Source: Streptomyces sp. NBC_00287
Lineage (GTDB): Bacteria; Actinomycetota; Actinomycetes; Streptomycetales; Streptomycetaceae
NCBI RefSeq assembly: GCF_036173105.1
Contig: NZ_CP108053.1
Location: forward strand, 8,308,001-8,372,000
Length of the DNA stretch: 64,000 nucleotides
Direction of reading: 5' to 3'
Below the pieces are notes generated by a model, which worked only from the letters and a program-made list of their open reading frames with translations, searched no databases and was not told where the DNA came from. Of the stretch, positions 34,329 to 43,221 are shown piece by piece; positions within the stretch are counted from its first letter, which is position 1; each line of letters starts with the position of its first letter. The position numbers and the translations under genes are program-made.

Positions 34329-34730
34329 TCAGCGCCGCGAGCGCACCCTCGCATCCTTCGGCGCCTCGATGAACTGCAACTCCAGCGTCACCGGCGGCTG
34401 CGCCACGCCCGGCCCGCCGGCCGCCACCCAGCGCACGACCTCCTCGGTGCTGTCGTCGTCCGTGGCGAAGCCGATCCACGTCGGCCGTCCGCCCGCCCGT
34501 CGCCCCGCCGCCGAGGGGCCGACGACCATGACGTTCGCCTGGTCGCAGGGGCCCAGACAGTCCGTCGTACGGATGCGGAAGCCGTGCTCGGCGGCCGCGG
34601 CGCGCAGCAGCTCCAGTTGGCCCGCGTGGTCCGTACCCGGGTGCTTGCGGGCGTTGCCGCAGCAGCAGCCCCGGCAGACGACGAGCGAGCAGGCGGAGCC
34701 GGTCATGGATGTGCGGGGCGTCGAAGGCAT
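34329..34730 (-). CDS. (2Fe-2S) ferredoxin-like protein, thioredoxin fold
   Basis: Up to 133 residues. Cys pattern CRGCCCGNARKHPG, then DCLGPCDQANVMVV, as in thioredoxin-like 2Fe-2S ferredoxins. The middle has a Gly/Arg loop. The start may be ATG 34730 or 34706; neither has a clear ribosome-binding site. It is read toward the Zur-box region and shares its neighbourhood with rpmF2 and the COG0523 GTPase, so a link to metal limitation is possible. Confidence 0.75.
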   Translation of the reverse strand: MPSTPRTSMTGSACSLVVCRGCCCGNARKHPGTDHAGQLELLRAAAAEHGFRIRTTDCLGPCDQANVMVVGPSAAGRRAGGRPTWIGFATDDDSTEEVVRWVAAGGPGVAQPPVTLELQFIEAPKDARVRSRR

Positions 34731-34752
34731 GACAGAAGTGTGAGGCCTGCGG

Positions 34753-34822
34753 AGATCGTTCTGATCACCGGGCCCGCCCGCTGCGGACAGAGATCGTTCT
34801 GATCACCGGGCCGCCCGCTGCG
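34753..34822 (+). repeat. Tandem 32/33-bp direct repeat in a divergent promoter region
   Basis: Two copies beginning AGATCGTTCTGATCACCGGG, at 34753-34785 and 34791-34822, 38 bp apart, differing by one C. Each holds a TGATCA palindrome. They lie between the ferredoxin-like gene and the phosphatase gene, ending 13 bases before the latter. Confidence 0.9.
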
Positions 34823-34835
34823 TAGAGTTGGCGCC

Positions 34836-35327
34836 GTGACCGACAGCAGCAAGCGGCCGCTCGCCGTGTTCGACCTCGACAACACCCTCGCCGATACCGC
34901 CCACCGGCAGCGGTTCCTGGAGTCCAAGCCCCGTGACTGGGACGCCTTCTTCGCCGCCGCGCCCGCGGACCCGCCCATCGCGGAAGGGATCGCGCTCGTA
35001 CTGGCCGGCGCCGAGGAGTGCGAGGTGGTCTACCTGACCGGGCGCCCCGAGCGCTGCCGACCGGACACGCTGGAGTGGCTCGCCGCCCAAGGGCTGCCCG
35101 AAGGGCGTGTGTACATGCGCCGCAACGACGACCGCAGGCCCGCCCGGCGCACCAAGCTGGAGATCCTCCGCCGCCTGGCCAGGACCCGGGAGATCCGGGT
35201 CCTGGTGGACGACGACGAGCTGGTGTGCGAGGACGCCGAACGGGCGGGGTTCACCGTCGTACGGGCGCGGTGGGCCGCCCCCTCCGCCGCGCTGAAGACC
35301 GCGCAGGAGCGGGAGGGGCGGACCTGA
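34836..35327 (+). CDS. Small HAD-family phosphatase (PNKP-like)
   Basis: 163 residues. HAD motif I is FDLDNTLADT, motif II is YLTGRPE, and VDDDELVCEDA supplies the acidic motif. The LTGRPERCRPDTLEWLAAQG segment resembles the phosphatase domain of polynucleotide kinase/phosphatase proteins. The substrate is not known. It starts at GTG just after the tandem repeat. Confidence 0.8.
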   Translation: MTDSSKRPLAVFDLDNTLADTAHRQRFLESKPRDWDAFFAAAPADPPIAEGIALVLAGAEECEVVYLTGRPERCRPDTLEWLAAQGLPEGRVYMRRNDDRRPARRTKLEILRRLARTREIRVLVDDDELVCEDAERAGFTVVRARWAAPSAALKTAQEREGRT

Positions 35328-35339
35328 GGTCCGGCTTGC

Positions 35340-35555
35340 TCAGTCGTTGTCCTCCAGGCGGAAGCCGACCTTCATGGTCACCTGCCAGTGCGCGATCTGC
35401 CCCTCCTCGAGCTGGCCACGCACCTCGACCACCTCGAACCAGTCCAGATTGCGCAGGGTCTGCGAGGCCCGCTCGATGCCGTTGCGGATCGCCTGGTCCA
35501 CGCCCTCGGGCGAGGTACCGACGATATCCGTGACCCGGTAGGTGTGGTTCGACAT
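35340..35555 (-). CDS. Dodecin (flavin-binding protein)
   Basis: 71 residues, MSNHTYRVTDIVGTSPEGVD and onward, with the flavin-stacking Trp in LDWFEVVEVRGQL. This is the standard length and sequence of a dodecin, which stores FMN or riboflavin in a 12-mer. It is 66 bases downstream of egtD on the same strand. Confidence 0.95.
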   Translation of the reverse strand: MSNHTYRVTDIVGTSPEGVDQAIRNGIERASQTLRNLDWFEVVEVRGQLEEGQIAHWQVTMKVGFRLEDND

Positions 35556-35621
35556 GTGGGTGCTCCTCTCACACGCGTCACTCCACCGTGCCCCAAGGCG
35601 GGACATCGCGCGAGCCGTCCG

Positions 35622-36584
35622 TCACCGTGCCACGCTCAGCGACAGCGCGAACCGGCCATCGCCGTCCGTCCACCAGTGGGTCAGCTCAAGACCCGCAGCG
35701 GACAGTTCGGCGCGCACGCCCTCCTTCCGGAACTTCGCCGACACCTCGGTGTGCAGCTCCTCCCCGGCCGCGAAGTCGACGGCGAGATCCAGCGCGGGCA
35801 CCTTCACCGTCTGTGCGGTACGGGCCCGCAGCCGCATTTCGATCCACTCGTTCTCGGCGTCCCACAGCGCCACATGGTCGAAGGCGCCGGGATCGAAGTC
35901 GGCGCCGAGCTCACGGTTGACGACCGTCAGGACGTTCTTGTTGAACGCGGCCGTCACCCCGGCCGCGTCGTCGTACGCCCTGACCAGCACTTTCTCGTCC
36001 TTCACCAGGTCGGTGCCGAGGAGCAGCGCGTCGCCGGGGGTCATCAGACCCCGCACTCCGGCGAGGAAGGCCGCGCGCTCGGCAGGGAGCAGGTTGCCGA
36101 TCGTGCCGCCGAGGAACGCCACCAGCCGGGGACCCGGCGTGTCGGGCAGGGTGAGCCCGCCGGTGAAGTCGGCGATCAGCGCGTGCACGTCCAGTCCTGG
36201 CCGCTCCTCGATGAGCGCCTGCCCGGCCTGGGTGAGGGCGCTGTCACTGACGTCGACGGGGACGTACGTGTGCAGTTCGGTGAGCGCGTCGATGACGTAC
36301 CGCGTCTTCTCCGAGGAGCCGGAGCCCAGTTCGACCAGGGTGCGGGCGTGTGTGGCGGCCGCGATCTCGTCGGCTCGGGCGATGAGGATCTCGCGTTCGG
36401 CGCGCGTCGGGTAGTACTCGGGCAACTCCGTGATCTGCTCGAAGAGTTCGCTGCCGTGGGCGTCGTAGAACCACTTCGGCGGGAGGGTCTTGGGGGTGCG
36501 GGTCAGGCCCTGCAGGACGTCGGCGCGCAGAGCGGCCTCCGTGGCGTCCTCGGGCAGTTGGCGGGTGAGAAGGAACGGGCTCAC
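35622..36584 (-). CDS. egtD: Histidine N-alpha-methyltransferase EgtD
   Basis: 320 residues. SAM-binding motif LVELGSGSSEKTRYVIDAL, the LPPKWFYDAHGSELFEQITE region and LGGTIGNL are typical. It trimethylates histidine to hercynine, the first step of ergothioneine synthesis. The GTG start overlaps the egtC stop. Confidence 0.96.
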   Translation of the reverse strand: MSPFLLTRQLPEDATEAALRADVLQGLTRTPKTLPPKWFYDAHGSELFEQITELPEYYPTRAEREILIARADEIAAATHARTLVELGSGSSEKTRYVIDALTELHTYVPVDVSDSALTQAGQALIEERPGLDVHALIADFTGGLTLPDTPGPRLVAFLGGTIGNLLPAERAAFLAGVRGLMTPGDALLLGTDLVKDEKVLVRAYDDAAGVTAAFNKNVLTVVNRELGADFDPGAFDHVALWDAENEWIEMRLRARTAQTVKVPALDLAVDFAAGEELHTEVSAKFRKEGVRAELSAAGLELTHWWTDGDGRFALSLSVAR

Positions 36585-37372
36585 GTGCGGGGCTCCTTGG
36601 AGGCTGCGGGTGCCGAGGTCTCGCCCGGCTCCTTCAGGGGAGTGAGAATGACGTCCGTGCGGCTCGCGACGAGGAGCGTGCGGTCCGGGACCTCGTGCCA
36701 GAGCGGATCGTCGTCGTACGGTTCGGAGGCCACGACCGTGCCGTGGCCGGGTGTCGTGAGGTACCACAGCGTGTCGCCCCAGGCGGTCGCCGTGATGGTG
36801 TCGCCGCTGGTCAGCAGCAGGTTCAGACGGGCGCCCGGCGCGGCCTCGGCGACTTCCCGGACCGTGTCGGCCAGCGCCTGTCCCTCGTCGTCCCCGGCGC
36901 GCAGCCGGGCCAGGACCAGCGCCCACACGAACGCCGAGTCGTTACGGGCCTCCAGCGACAGCAGATCCGTCGCGGACAGGGTCCGGGTGAGCGGCGCGAG
37001 GGAGTCGGGCCAGCCCGGTACGGCGCCGTTGTGGCTGAACAGCCAAGCGCCGGAGGCGAAGGGCGCCGCCGCGGCCTCCGCGTCCGCACCGGAGAGGGTC
37101 GCGTCGCGGACCGCCGCCAGCAGGGAGGTCGTCCGTACGACGCGGGCGAGATCGGTGAAGGACAGGTCCGCCCAGATCGGCCCGGCCCGCCGGTAGCGGG
37201 CCGGTACCGGATCGCCTTCCGCATACCAACCGACGCCAAAACCATCGGCGTTGACCGTGCCGTACCGCTGCCGCCTGGGTGCCCAGGATTGGCGGTACAG
37301 GCCGTGCGGGGGCTGCACGAGGTATCTGCCGAGCGGCTCCTCGGGCCCCAGATACGCCAGATGACGGCACAT
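36581..37372 (-). CDS. egtC: Gamma-glutamyl-hercynylcysteine sulfoxide hydrolase EgtC
   Basis: 263 residues, class II glutamine amidotransferase fold. The N-terminal nucleophile is Cys2 (MCRHLAYLG), with NADGFGVGWY and SHNGAVPGW. It removes the glutamyl group from the sulfoxide intermediate. Start and stop overlap egtB and egtD. Confidence 0.95.
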   Translation of the reverse strand: MCRHLAYLGPEEPLGRYLVQPPHGLYRQSWAPRRQRYGTVNADGFGVGWYAEGDPVPARYRRAGPIWADLSFTDLARVVRTTSLLAAVRDATLSGADAEAAAAPFASGAWLFSHNGAVPGWPDSLAPLTRTLSATDLLSLEARNDSAFVWALVLARLRAGDDEGQALADTVREVAEAAPGARLNLLLTSGDTITATAWGDTLWYLTTPGHGTVVASEPYDDDPLWHEVPDRTLLVASRTDVILTPLKEPGETSAPAASKEPRT

Positions 37373-38688
37373 CAGACGGCCTCCGAGCGGGCCGTGCGGA
37401 ACCCGGAGAAGATCTGCCGGCGGATCGGGTAGTCCCAGTTGCGGAACGTGCCCCGGCAGGCGACCGCGTCCACGGCGAACGCACCGCCGCGCAGCACCTT
37501 GTACTCCGGCCCGAAGAACACCTCCGAGTACTCCTTGTACGGGAACGCCACGAACCCGGGGTAGGGCAGGAAGTCGCTCGCCGTCCACTCCCACACGTCG
37601 CCGATCAACTGGCGTACGCCGAGCGGCGATTCGCCCTCCGGGTAGCTGCCGACGGGGGCCGGGCGCAGATGGCGCTGGCCGAGGTTGGCGTGCTCGGGGG
37701 ACGGGTCGGCGTCGCCCCAGGGGTAGCGCGTGGAGCGGTCGCCGGCCGGATCGTGGCGGGCGGCCTTCTCCCACTCGGCCTCGGTGGGCAGTCGCCGTCC
37801 GGCCCAGCGGGCGTAGGCGTCGGCCTCGTACCAACTCACATGCAACACAGGCTCGTTCGGCGGCACGATCTCGGTGACGCCGAAGCGGCGGCGCAGCCAC
37901 TGCTTGCCGTCGCGGTGCCAGAACAGCGGGGCGTGGATGGAGTGCTGCCGGATGTGCGCCCACCCCGCCGGGTCCCACCAGCGCTCGTTCTCGTAGCCGC
38001 CGTCCTCGATGAACGCCTGGTAGGCGCCGTTGGACACGGGTGTGGTGTCGATGTGGAAGGGTGCCACCTCGCGGCGGTGCGCGGGGCGTTCGTTGTCCAG
38101 TGCCCATGGCTCGTCCGAGGTGCCCATGGTGAACGGGCCGCCGGGGACGAGGACTTCGGCCGGTCCGGTGAACAGCGGGGCCGGTTCCGGGTCAGGGGCG
38201 GTCAGGGCCTGCGGGCCCTTGCGAAGCTGATGGGTGATCAGCATCGTTTCGTCGTGCTGCTGTTCGTGCTGGGCGATCATCCCGAAGGCGAAGCCCGCCT
38301 CGGTCAGCCGGGTCCCGTGGAACGCGGTGCTCTCCAGCAGGTCCAACACCCGGCCGCGCACGTCGGCAGCGTAGGTGCGGGCCTCGGCGGGCGGCAGCAG
38401 CGGCAGGGTGGGGCGCTCGGAGCGCGGGTGCTCGAAGGCGTCGTAGAGGCTGTCGATCTCGGGGCGCATGGCCTCCCGGCCCGCGACGGCCCGCAACAGC
38501 CACTGCTCCTCCTGGTTGCCGATGTGCGCCAGGTCCCACACCAGCGGCGACATCAGCGGGGAGTGCTGCGCGGTGAGGTCGGGGTCCTCGACGCAGCTGG
38601 TGAGCAGGGTGGTGCGGTCGCGGGCGGTGACGAGTGTGGTCACGGCCCGTTCCCTCAGCGCCTCGGTGTCGATGGCGGGGTCGGTCAT
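37372..38688 (-). CDS. egtB: Ergothioneine sulfoxide synthase EgtB
   Basis: 438 residues. An N-terminal DinB-like part supplies iron ligands (WDLAHIGNQEE and EQQHDE). The C-terminal FGE-sulfatase domain follows (LPTEAEWEKAAR, GDVWEWTASDF). It joins gamma-glutamylcysteine to hercynine with oxygen. Start overlaps the egtA stop. Confidence 0.96.
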   Translation of the reverse strand: MTDPAIDTEALRERAVTTLVTARDRTTLLTSCVEDPDLTAQHSPLMSPLVWDLAHIGNQEEQWLLRAVAGREAMRPEIDSLYDAFEHPRSERPTLPLLPPAEARTYAADVRGRVLDLLESTAFHGTRLTEAGFAFGMIAQHEQQHDETMLITHQLRKGPQALTAPDPEPAPLFTGPAEVLVPGGPFTMGTSDEPWALDNERPAHRREVAPFHIDTTPVSNGAYQAFIEDGGYENERWWDPAGWAHIRQHSIHAPLFWHRDGKQWLRRRFGVTEIVPPNEPVLHVSWYEADAYARWAGRRLPTEAEWEKAARHDPAGDRSTRYPWGDADPSPEHANLGQRHLRPAPVGSYPEGESPLGVRQLIGDVWEWTASDFLPYPGFVAFPYKEYSEVFFGPEYKVLRGGAFAVDAVACRGTFRNWDYPIRRQIFSGFRTARSEAV

Positions 38689-39980
38689 GTGCGGATGTCC
38701 TTCCCGTGCAGGCGGTCGAGCAGATCGTCGGCGGGGGAGCGGCCCCGGCTGATGTAGCGGTCCCGGTACGCCGCGACAGCCGCCGTGACCTCGGGTGTGG
38801 CACCGAGCCGGGGCAGCGCCTCCAGCGCCGCCCGGAAGCATGTGACAGCCGCCTCGTGCAGCTCGGGGTCGGACAGGCCGTGCCGGGCCGCGTCCGCCCA
38901 CAGCGGGTTGTGCGGCGCGGGCACCGGCTGGGCCCGCTCGGCCAGCGGCTTGACCGCGCGGTAGGCGGTCTCGGCGGCCTCCGCGTCGTCGAACAGTGCG
39001 GCCGTCACGGCGAGCGGGACGATCCAGCCGTCCTCGCCCGGCTGTGCGTCGATCATGCGCAGTTCGAGATGGCCGCGTGGTCTGACCGGCGGAAACAGGG
39101 TCGTGAGGTGATAGCCGAGGTCCTCCTGGGTGGGCGGTCTCGGCACCGCCGATCTGGTCCACTCCCGGAAGGTGAGCTCGTCCGGGACCTCCCACGGCCC
39201 GCTGTCCCGGCGTACGCACATCACCGGCGCGTCCAGGACGTGCCGGGCCCATGCGGCGCGCGGATCGCCGTCCAGCGGGGGAGCGCCCGCCCGGTCCGCG
39301 CCGATCTCCATCCACATCAGCTGACGGGTGGAGCGCCAGCCGGTGGGCTCGTTCCCGGCGAGGGGGGAGTTGGCGAAGGCCGCCACCAGGACCGCGCCGA
39401 GCTGATGGGCGAGCCACCAGCGCCGTACATGGCCGAGCGGTCCCGGCTCCTCGTGGCCGGCGTCGAGGCAGACCTGGACGGAGGCCGAGGTGCACATCAT
39501 GGCGCGGCCGGCCGGACCTCTGCGGTCCAGACAGGCCTCCATGGCGTCGTAGCGGGGTTCGCGCAGATAGCGGCGGGGTTCGTGCCAGGGATCCTGGCCG
39601 ATGCCGACCAGTCCGAGACCGTGCTCGCGCAGGGTCGCGCGGACGGCGTCGAGGTCGGCGGAGACGGTACCGATGCACTCCATCAGGGAGGCGGCGGGCG
39701 GCGAGCTCAGTTCCAGCTGGCCGCCGGGCTCAATGGTGAGCGCCGACCTCAGAGGCACGGTCCGCAGGGCGGCGTAGGCCGCTCGCAGTCGTTCGGGTGT
39801 GACGGGGAGCTGCGGGCTGCGCAGCTCATGGACGAGCCATTCCACCTCGACACCGAGGGTGCGGGGCGGGCCGGTCTTGAAACAGATACCGCGGACCAGG
39901 GCCTCGACCTCGGCCTCGGAGACCGAGGTGCGGGGCTTGGTACAGCCGCTCGGTGAAGAGCCGCTGGATGAATCGGGCAT
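38685..39980 (-). CDS. egtA: Glutamate-cysteine ligase EgtA
   Basis: 431 residues, GCS2-type ligase: TLGVEVEWLV, TIEPGGQLELSSPP, MMCTSASVQVCLD and LELRMID. It makes gamma-glutamylcysteine for EgtB. AGGAGGA lies before the ATG at 39980. It is the first gene of the overlapping egtABCD operon; the 279-base region upstream (39981-40259) shows no further gene I can support. Confidence 0.95.
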   Translation of the reverse strand: MPDSSSGSSPSGCTKPRTSVSEAEVEALVRGICFKTGPPRTLGVEVEWLVHELRSPQLPVTPERLRAAYAALRTVPLRSALTIEPGGQLELSSPPAASLMECIGTVSADLDAVRATLREHGLGLVGIGQDPWHEPRRYLREPRYDAMEACLDRRGPAGRAMMCTSASVQVCLDAGHEEPGPLGHVRRWWLAHQLGAVLVAAFANSPLAGNEPTGWRSTRQLMWMEIGADRAGAPPLDGDPRAAWARHVLDAPVMCVRRDSGPWEVPDELTFREWTRSAVPRPPTQEDLGYHLTTLFPPVRPRGHLELRMIDAQPGEDGWIVPLAVTAALFDDAEAAETAYRAVKPLAERAQPVPAPHNPLWADAARHGLSDPELHEAAVTCFRAALEALPRLGATPEVTAAVAAYRDRYISRGRSPADDLLDRLHGKDIRT

Positions 39981-40259
39981 ATCGGAATCCTCCTGATATT
40001 CCACCATGCCACCGGCCCGGCATTTCGGGTGGGCCGGGACAGCACACTCGTCCCACCCAAGACGGTGAACCGGCTCCGCACAAGGGCGCGTCTCGGGATG
40101 TTCCGGATCGGTCACATCCAGTTCCCGCACGTTTTCGGGGGCGTTCGCGGACCCGGAAAATCTGTTGCACCACCTGTCGAGCATCGCCCACGATGCGTGC
40201 ATGAGCACGACGGGGGAGCACGCCCGGCGCGCGCTCACGGCGCTCACGGGGGTGGCGCC

Positions 40260-41084
40260 ATGAGCGCGCGCCTGCGGGGCATCGCACAGCAGACGGAACA
40301 GATCGTGGCGGCGGGTTTCTACGGCGCCTCCGACGGCCGCGAGGTATCGATCGCGGCGGAGGTGTCAGCCGCCCGGCGAGGGACGCGCATGTACGGGCCG
40401 GGTGCGGTCCCGGTGCCCTCCGCGCCTTCCGTGGAGACGTTCTTCGAGGTCACGGGCGAGAGCAGCCTGGAGGCTGCGCGCCGGCTCGGCGCCGGGACAG
40501 CCGTACTGAACTTCTCCTCGGCCCGCAACCCCGGCGGCGGCTACCTCAACGGCGCACAGGCCCAGGAGGAGGCCCTGTGCCGCGCCTCCGCGCTCTACAC
40601 CTGCCTGATCGAGGTCCGCGAGTTCTACGACCACCACCGAGCCCACCGCGACCCCTTCTACACGGACCGTGTCATCCACTCACCCGCCGTGCCCGTCTTC
40701 CGCGACGACCGCGGCCGACTGCTGGACTCGCCGTACACGGCCGGCTTCCTGACATCCGCGGCGCCGAACGCCGGAGTTGTCAGGCGTACGGCACCGGAGC
40801 GCGCCGCGGAACTCCCGCGGGCCCTCGCTGTCCGCGCCGAGCGGGTGCTGGAGGTGGCCGCAGCCCACGGCTACCGGCGACTGGTGCTGGGCGCCTGGGG
40901 CTGCGGGGTGTTCCAGAACGACCCGGTGCAGGTGGCGGGGGCGTTCCGGGCGTTGCTCGGGCCGGGCGGACGGTTCGAGGGCCGTTTCGAGCACGTGGTG
41001 TTCGGAATCCTGGACCGCACGCCAGGGGCGACGACCAGGGCGGCCTTCGAACGGGCGTTCCCGGAGCCTCAGCTCCAGCCATAA
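40260..41084 (+). CDS. TIGR02452 family protein (macrodomain/PARG-like)
   Basis: 274 residues. The signature NFSSARNPGGGYLNGAQAQE followed by EALCRAS is the GGG-QEE loop of poly(ADP-ribose) glycohydrolase-like macrodomains, and AWGCGVFQNDP is the second conserved motif. It may remove ADP-ribose from proteins or nucleic acids. A 20-codon ORF at 40201-40263 (MSTTGEHARR) ends in an ATGA overlap with this start; it has no ribosome-binding site and is probably not a gene. Confidence 0.88.
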   Translation: MSARLRGIAQQTEQIVAAGFYGASDGREVSIAAEVSAARRGTRMYGPGAVPVPSAPSVETFFEVTGESSLEAARRLGAGTAVLNFSSARNPGGGYLNGAQAQEEALCRASALYTCLIEVREFYDHHRAHRDPFYTDRVIHSPAVPVFRDDRGRLLDSPYTAGFLTSAAPNAGVVRRTAPERAAELPRALAVRAERVLEVAAAHGYRRLVLGAWGCGVFQNDPVQVAGAFRALLGPGGRFEGRFEHVVFGILDRTPGATTRAAFERAFPEPQLQP

Positions 41085-41533
41085 CGCTCCCGCAGCCGAT
41101 GCCGGACCGAGTTGAACCGCATCCGGTCCAGCGCACACGCCTCGCGCCGCATACCCCGCTCGTGCAGCCGCAGCACCCGCTCGACGTCGACCCAGGAGTC
41201 CCGCCCGGACTTGTCCCAGGGGCCGTTCCCGATCGGCACCCACTCGCGGTCCCCGTCATGCCGCTTGCTGGACAACTGCACGGCGAGGAAGGTGCCACCC
41301 GGCTCCCGGGCCACGACCAGCACCGGCCGGTCCTTGCCCCGGCCGTCGTTCTCCTCGTACGGCACCCAAGTCCACACGATCTCCCCGGGATCCGGGTCGC
41401 CGTCGTGCGCGGGCGAGTACTCCGTGCGCACCCGGCCCACCTCGCGGGGGTCGGCCTCGACGGTGGCGAAGGGGCCATGTCGGCCGGGGGCGTTCTCTTC
41501 GGTCTCTTCGGTGGACGCAGTCACGGGGATCAC
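41069..41533 (-). CDS. PemK/MazF-like domain protein
   Basis: 154 residues. The segment GEIVWTWVPYEENDGRGKDR, then PVLVVAREPGG, resembles the PemK/MazF toxin fold, with an acidic N-terminal extension. No antitoxin gene is adjacent, so it may be a solitary or repurposed member. It starts at GTG 41533 and converges with the macrodomain gene (16-base overlap). Confidence 0.72.
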   Translation of the reverse strand: MIPVTASTEETEENAPGRHGPFATVEADPREVGRVRTEYSPAHDGDPDPGEIVWTWVPYEENDGRGKDRPVLVVAREPGGTFLAVQLSSKRHDGDREWVPIGNGPWDKSGRDSWVDVERVLRLHERGMRREACALDRMRFNSVRHRLRERYGWS

Positions 41534-41582
41534 GTTAGAGCGTGCCGCCGGGCGAACCGACGCCGGGCACCCCGCCGTTGAC

Positions 41583-42998
41583 CTACGCCATCGAGGCGAC
41601 CTGCTCCGGTGGCCAGGCCTCGTGCCAGCGCAGCTCCGCTTCCAACTGGGCGGCGAGCGACAGCAGGAGGGGCTCGCTGTGGGACGGTCCGAGGAGTTGG
41701 GCGCCGACGGGAAGGCCGTCCGCGACGAATCCGGCCGGGACGTTGACGCCGGGCCAGCCCAGCACGTTCCACGGCCAGGCGAAGGGACAGGCGGCGATCA
41801 TCGCGCGGTCGGTGGCGAGCCCGCCGAGCCCCAGCATCGCGCCGATGCGCGGCGGGGGAGCGGCCGTCGTGGGGGCGAGCATGACGTCGTACGACTCGAA
41901 GAAGGTGCCGATACGGCGGTGCAGTACGGCTTCGGCGCGCCGGGCCGCCCGCAGGGGAGCCCCGCCGAGCAGTCGGCCGAGGCGGGCGGCGTCCAGGGTG
42001 CGCCGGTCGAGGAGGGCCGGGAAGGGTGACTCGGTCACCCACTCGGCGATCCCGACGGTCGCCCGTGGCACGAAGGTCAGCCCGATCTGCCCGTACGGCG
42101 GATCGGCCTCCTCGACGGTGTGCCCCAACGCGGCGAGTTTCTCCGCGAGTTCGACGACCTTCGCGCGGACCTCGGGCTGGAGCCGGGCGGGCAGTGCGGT
42201 GAAGGGCGGTTTGAGGGAGAGGGCGATGCGGAGGCGGCCGGGTTCGCGGCGGAGGGCTGCCGAGGCGTCGACGGCGGGTGGCCGGTGCGGGTCGTTGTCG
42301 TGGTTGCCGCTCGCCGCGTCCAGCAGCAGGGCCGCGTCGGCGACCGTACGGGCCAGGGTGCCGTTGACCGTGATGCCCTGGAAGGACTCGCCGCGCGGCC
42401 AGGTCGAGATCCGTCCGCGCTGCGGCTTGATGCCGACCAGGTTGGTCCAGGACGCCGGGATCCGCACCGACCCGGCGCCGTCCGAACCGAGGGCGGCGGG
42501 CACCAGCCCGGCGGCGACGGCGGCGGCGGAACCGCCCGACGATCCGCCCGGGGTGTGCTCGGGGTGCCACGGGTTGCGGGTGTCACCGAAGGCGGGGCCC
42601 TCGGTGAACGGCCACTGCCCCAGCTCGCAGGTGTTGGTCTTGCCGACGATCACGGCCCCGGCCGCACGCAGCCGCCGTACCGCCTCACCGTCCTCGGCGA
42701 CCGGCGGAAACTCCCCACGGCAGCCGAACGCGGTGGGCTCCCCGGCGACATCCATGTCGTCCTTGACGGCCACCGGCACCCCGAGCAGGGGGCGCCGCAC
42801 GCCTTGGGCCAGCTCCTTGTCCGCCGCGTCGGCCTCGGCGAGCGCCGCCTCGGCCCGGACGATCCGGAAGGCGTTCAGCGACCCCTGCGTCGCCTCGATG
42901 CGCGCCAGTGCCTGCTCGACCAGCGCCCGGGACGTCACCTCCCCGTCGGCCAGCGCACGGGCGGATTCCGCGAGGCCTGCGGAACGGTCGAACGTCAT
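41583..42998 (-). CDS. Amidase (amidase signature family)
   Basis: 471 residues. Amidase-signature triad: Lys in VAVKDDMDVAG, Ser-cisSer in GGSSGGSAAAVAAGLVPAAL. It hydrolyses carboxamides; the substrate is unknown. GGAGGT sits 7 bases before ATG 42998, so I prefer that start to GTG 43007. Confidence 0.92.
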   Translation of the reverse strand: MTFDRSAGLAESARALADGEVTSRALVEQALARIEATQGSLNAFRIVRAEAALAEADAADKELAQGVRRPLLGVPVAVKDDMDVAGEPTAFGCRGEFPPVAEDGEAVRRLRAAGAVIVGKTNTCELGQWPFTEGPAFGDTRNPWHPEHTPGGSSGGSAAAVAAGLVPAALGSDGAGSVRIPASWTNLVGIKPQRGRISTWPRGESFQGITVNGTLARTVADAALLLDAASGNHDNDPHRPPAVDASAALRREPGRLRIALSLKPPFTALPARLQPEVRAKVVELAEKLAALGHTVEEADPPYGQIGLTFVPRATVGIAEWVTESPFPALLDRRTLDAARLGRLLGGAPLRAARRAEAVLHRRIGTFFESYDVMLAPTTAAPPPRIGAMLGLGGLATDRAMIAACPFAWPWNVLGWPGVNVPAGFVADGLPVGAQLLGPSHSEPLLLSLAAQLEAELRWHEAWPPEQVASMA

Positions 42999-43080
42999 GC
43001 GGGACACCTCCGGTGACGGCGTTGTCTACCGAACAGTAACCTCCAGGGGCCCCGGGATGGAACGACCTCGGGGCGAGCCG

Positions 43081-43103
43081 AAGTTGGCTGCATGCTGCAA
43101 CTT
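43081..43103. promoter_or_regulatory. Inverted repeat upstream of the GH43 promoter
   Basis: AAGTTG and CAACTT flank 11 bases that contain the GCATGC palindrome. It lies 20 bases before the -35 box, a position for a regulator. Confidence 0.4.
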
Positions 43104-43122
43104 TTCGGTCGTGCGCGAACCA

Positions 43123-43180
43123 TTGACGCACTCTCGCCCCACCCCTACCTTCTGATCGACTTTCCGAACCACGTTCGGAA
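43123..43180 (+). promoter_or_regulatory. GH43 promoter with operator just after the start site
   Basis: TTGACG (43123-43128), 17 bases, TACCTT (43146-43151). The start site would be near 43158. A perfect 8-bp inverted repeat TTCCGAAC-CAC-GTTCGGAA at 43162-43180 follows directly, as expected for a repressor operator. AGAGGGAG precedes the start codon at 43222. Confidence 0.6.
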
Positions 43181-43221
43181 TATCGGACGATTCATGTCAT
43201 GTATCAGAGGGAGAGCCGCCC

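Noticed and set aside
40201..40263. 20-codon ORF ending in an ATGA overlap with the macrodomain gene
   Set aside because: No ribosome-binding site and simple composition; not enough to call a gene.
41069..41533. A complete toxin-antitoxin operon
   Set aside because: No antitoxin gene is adjacent; neighbours are an amidase and a macrodomain gene.
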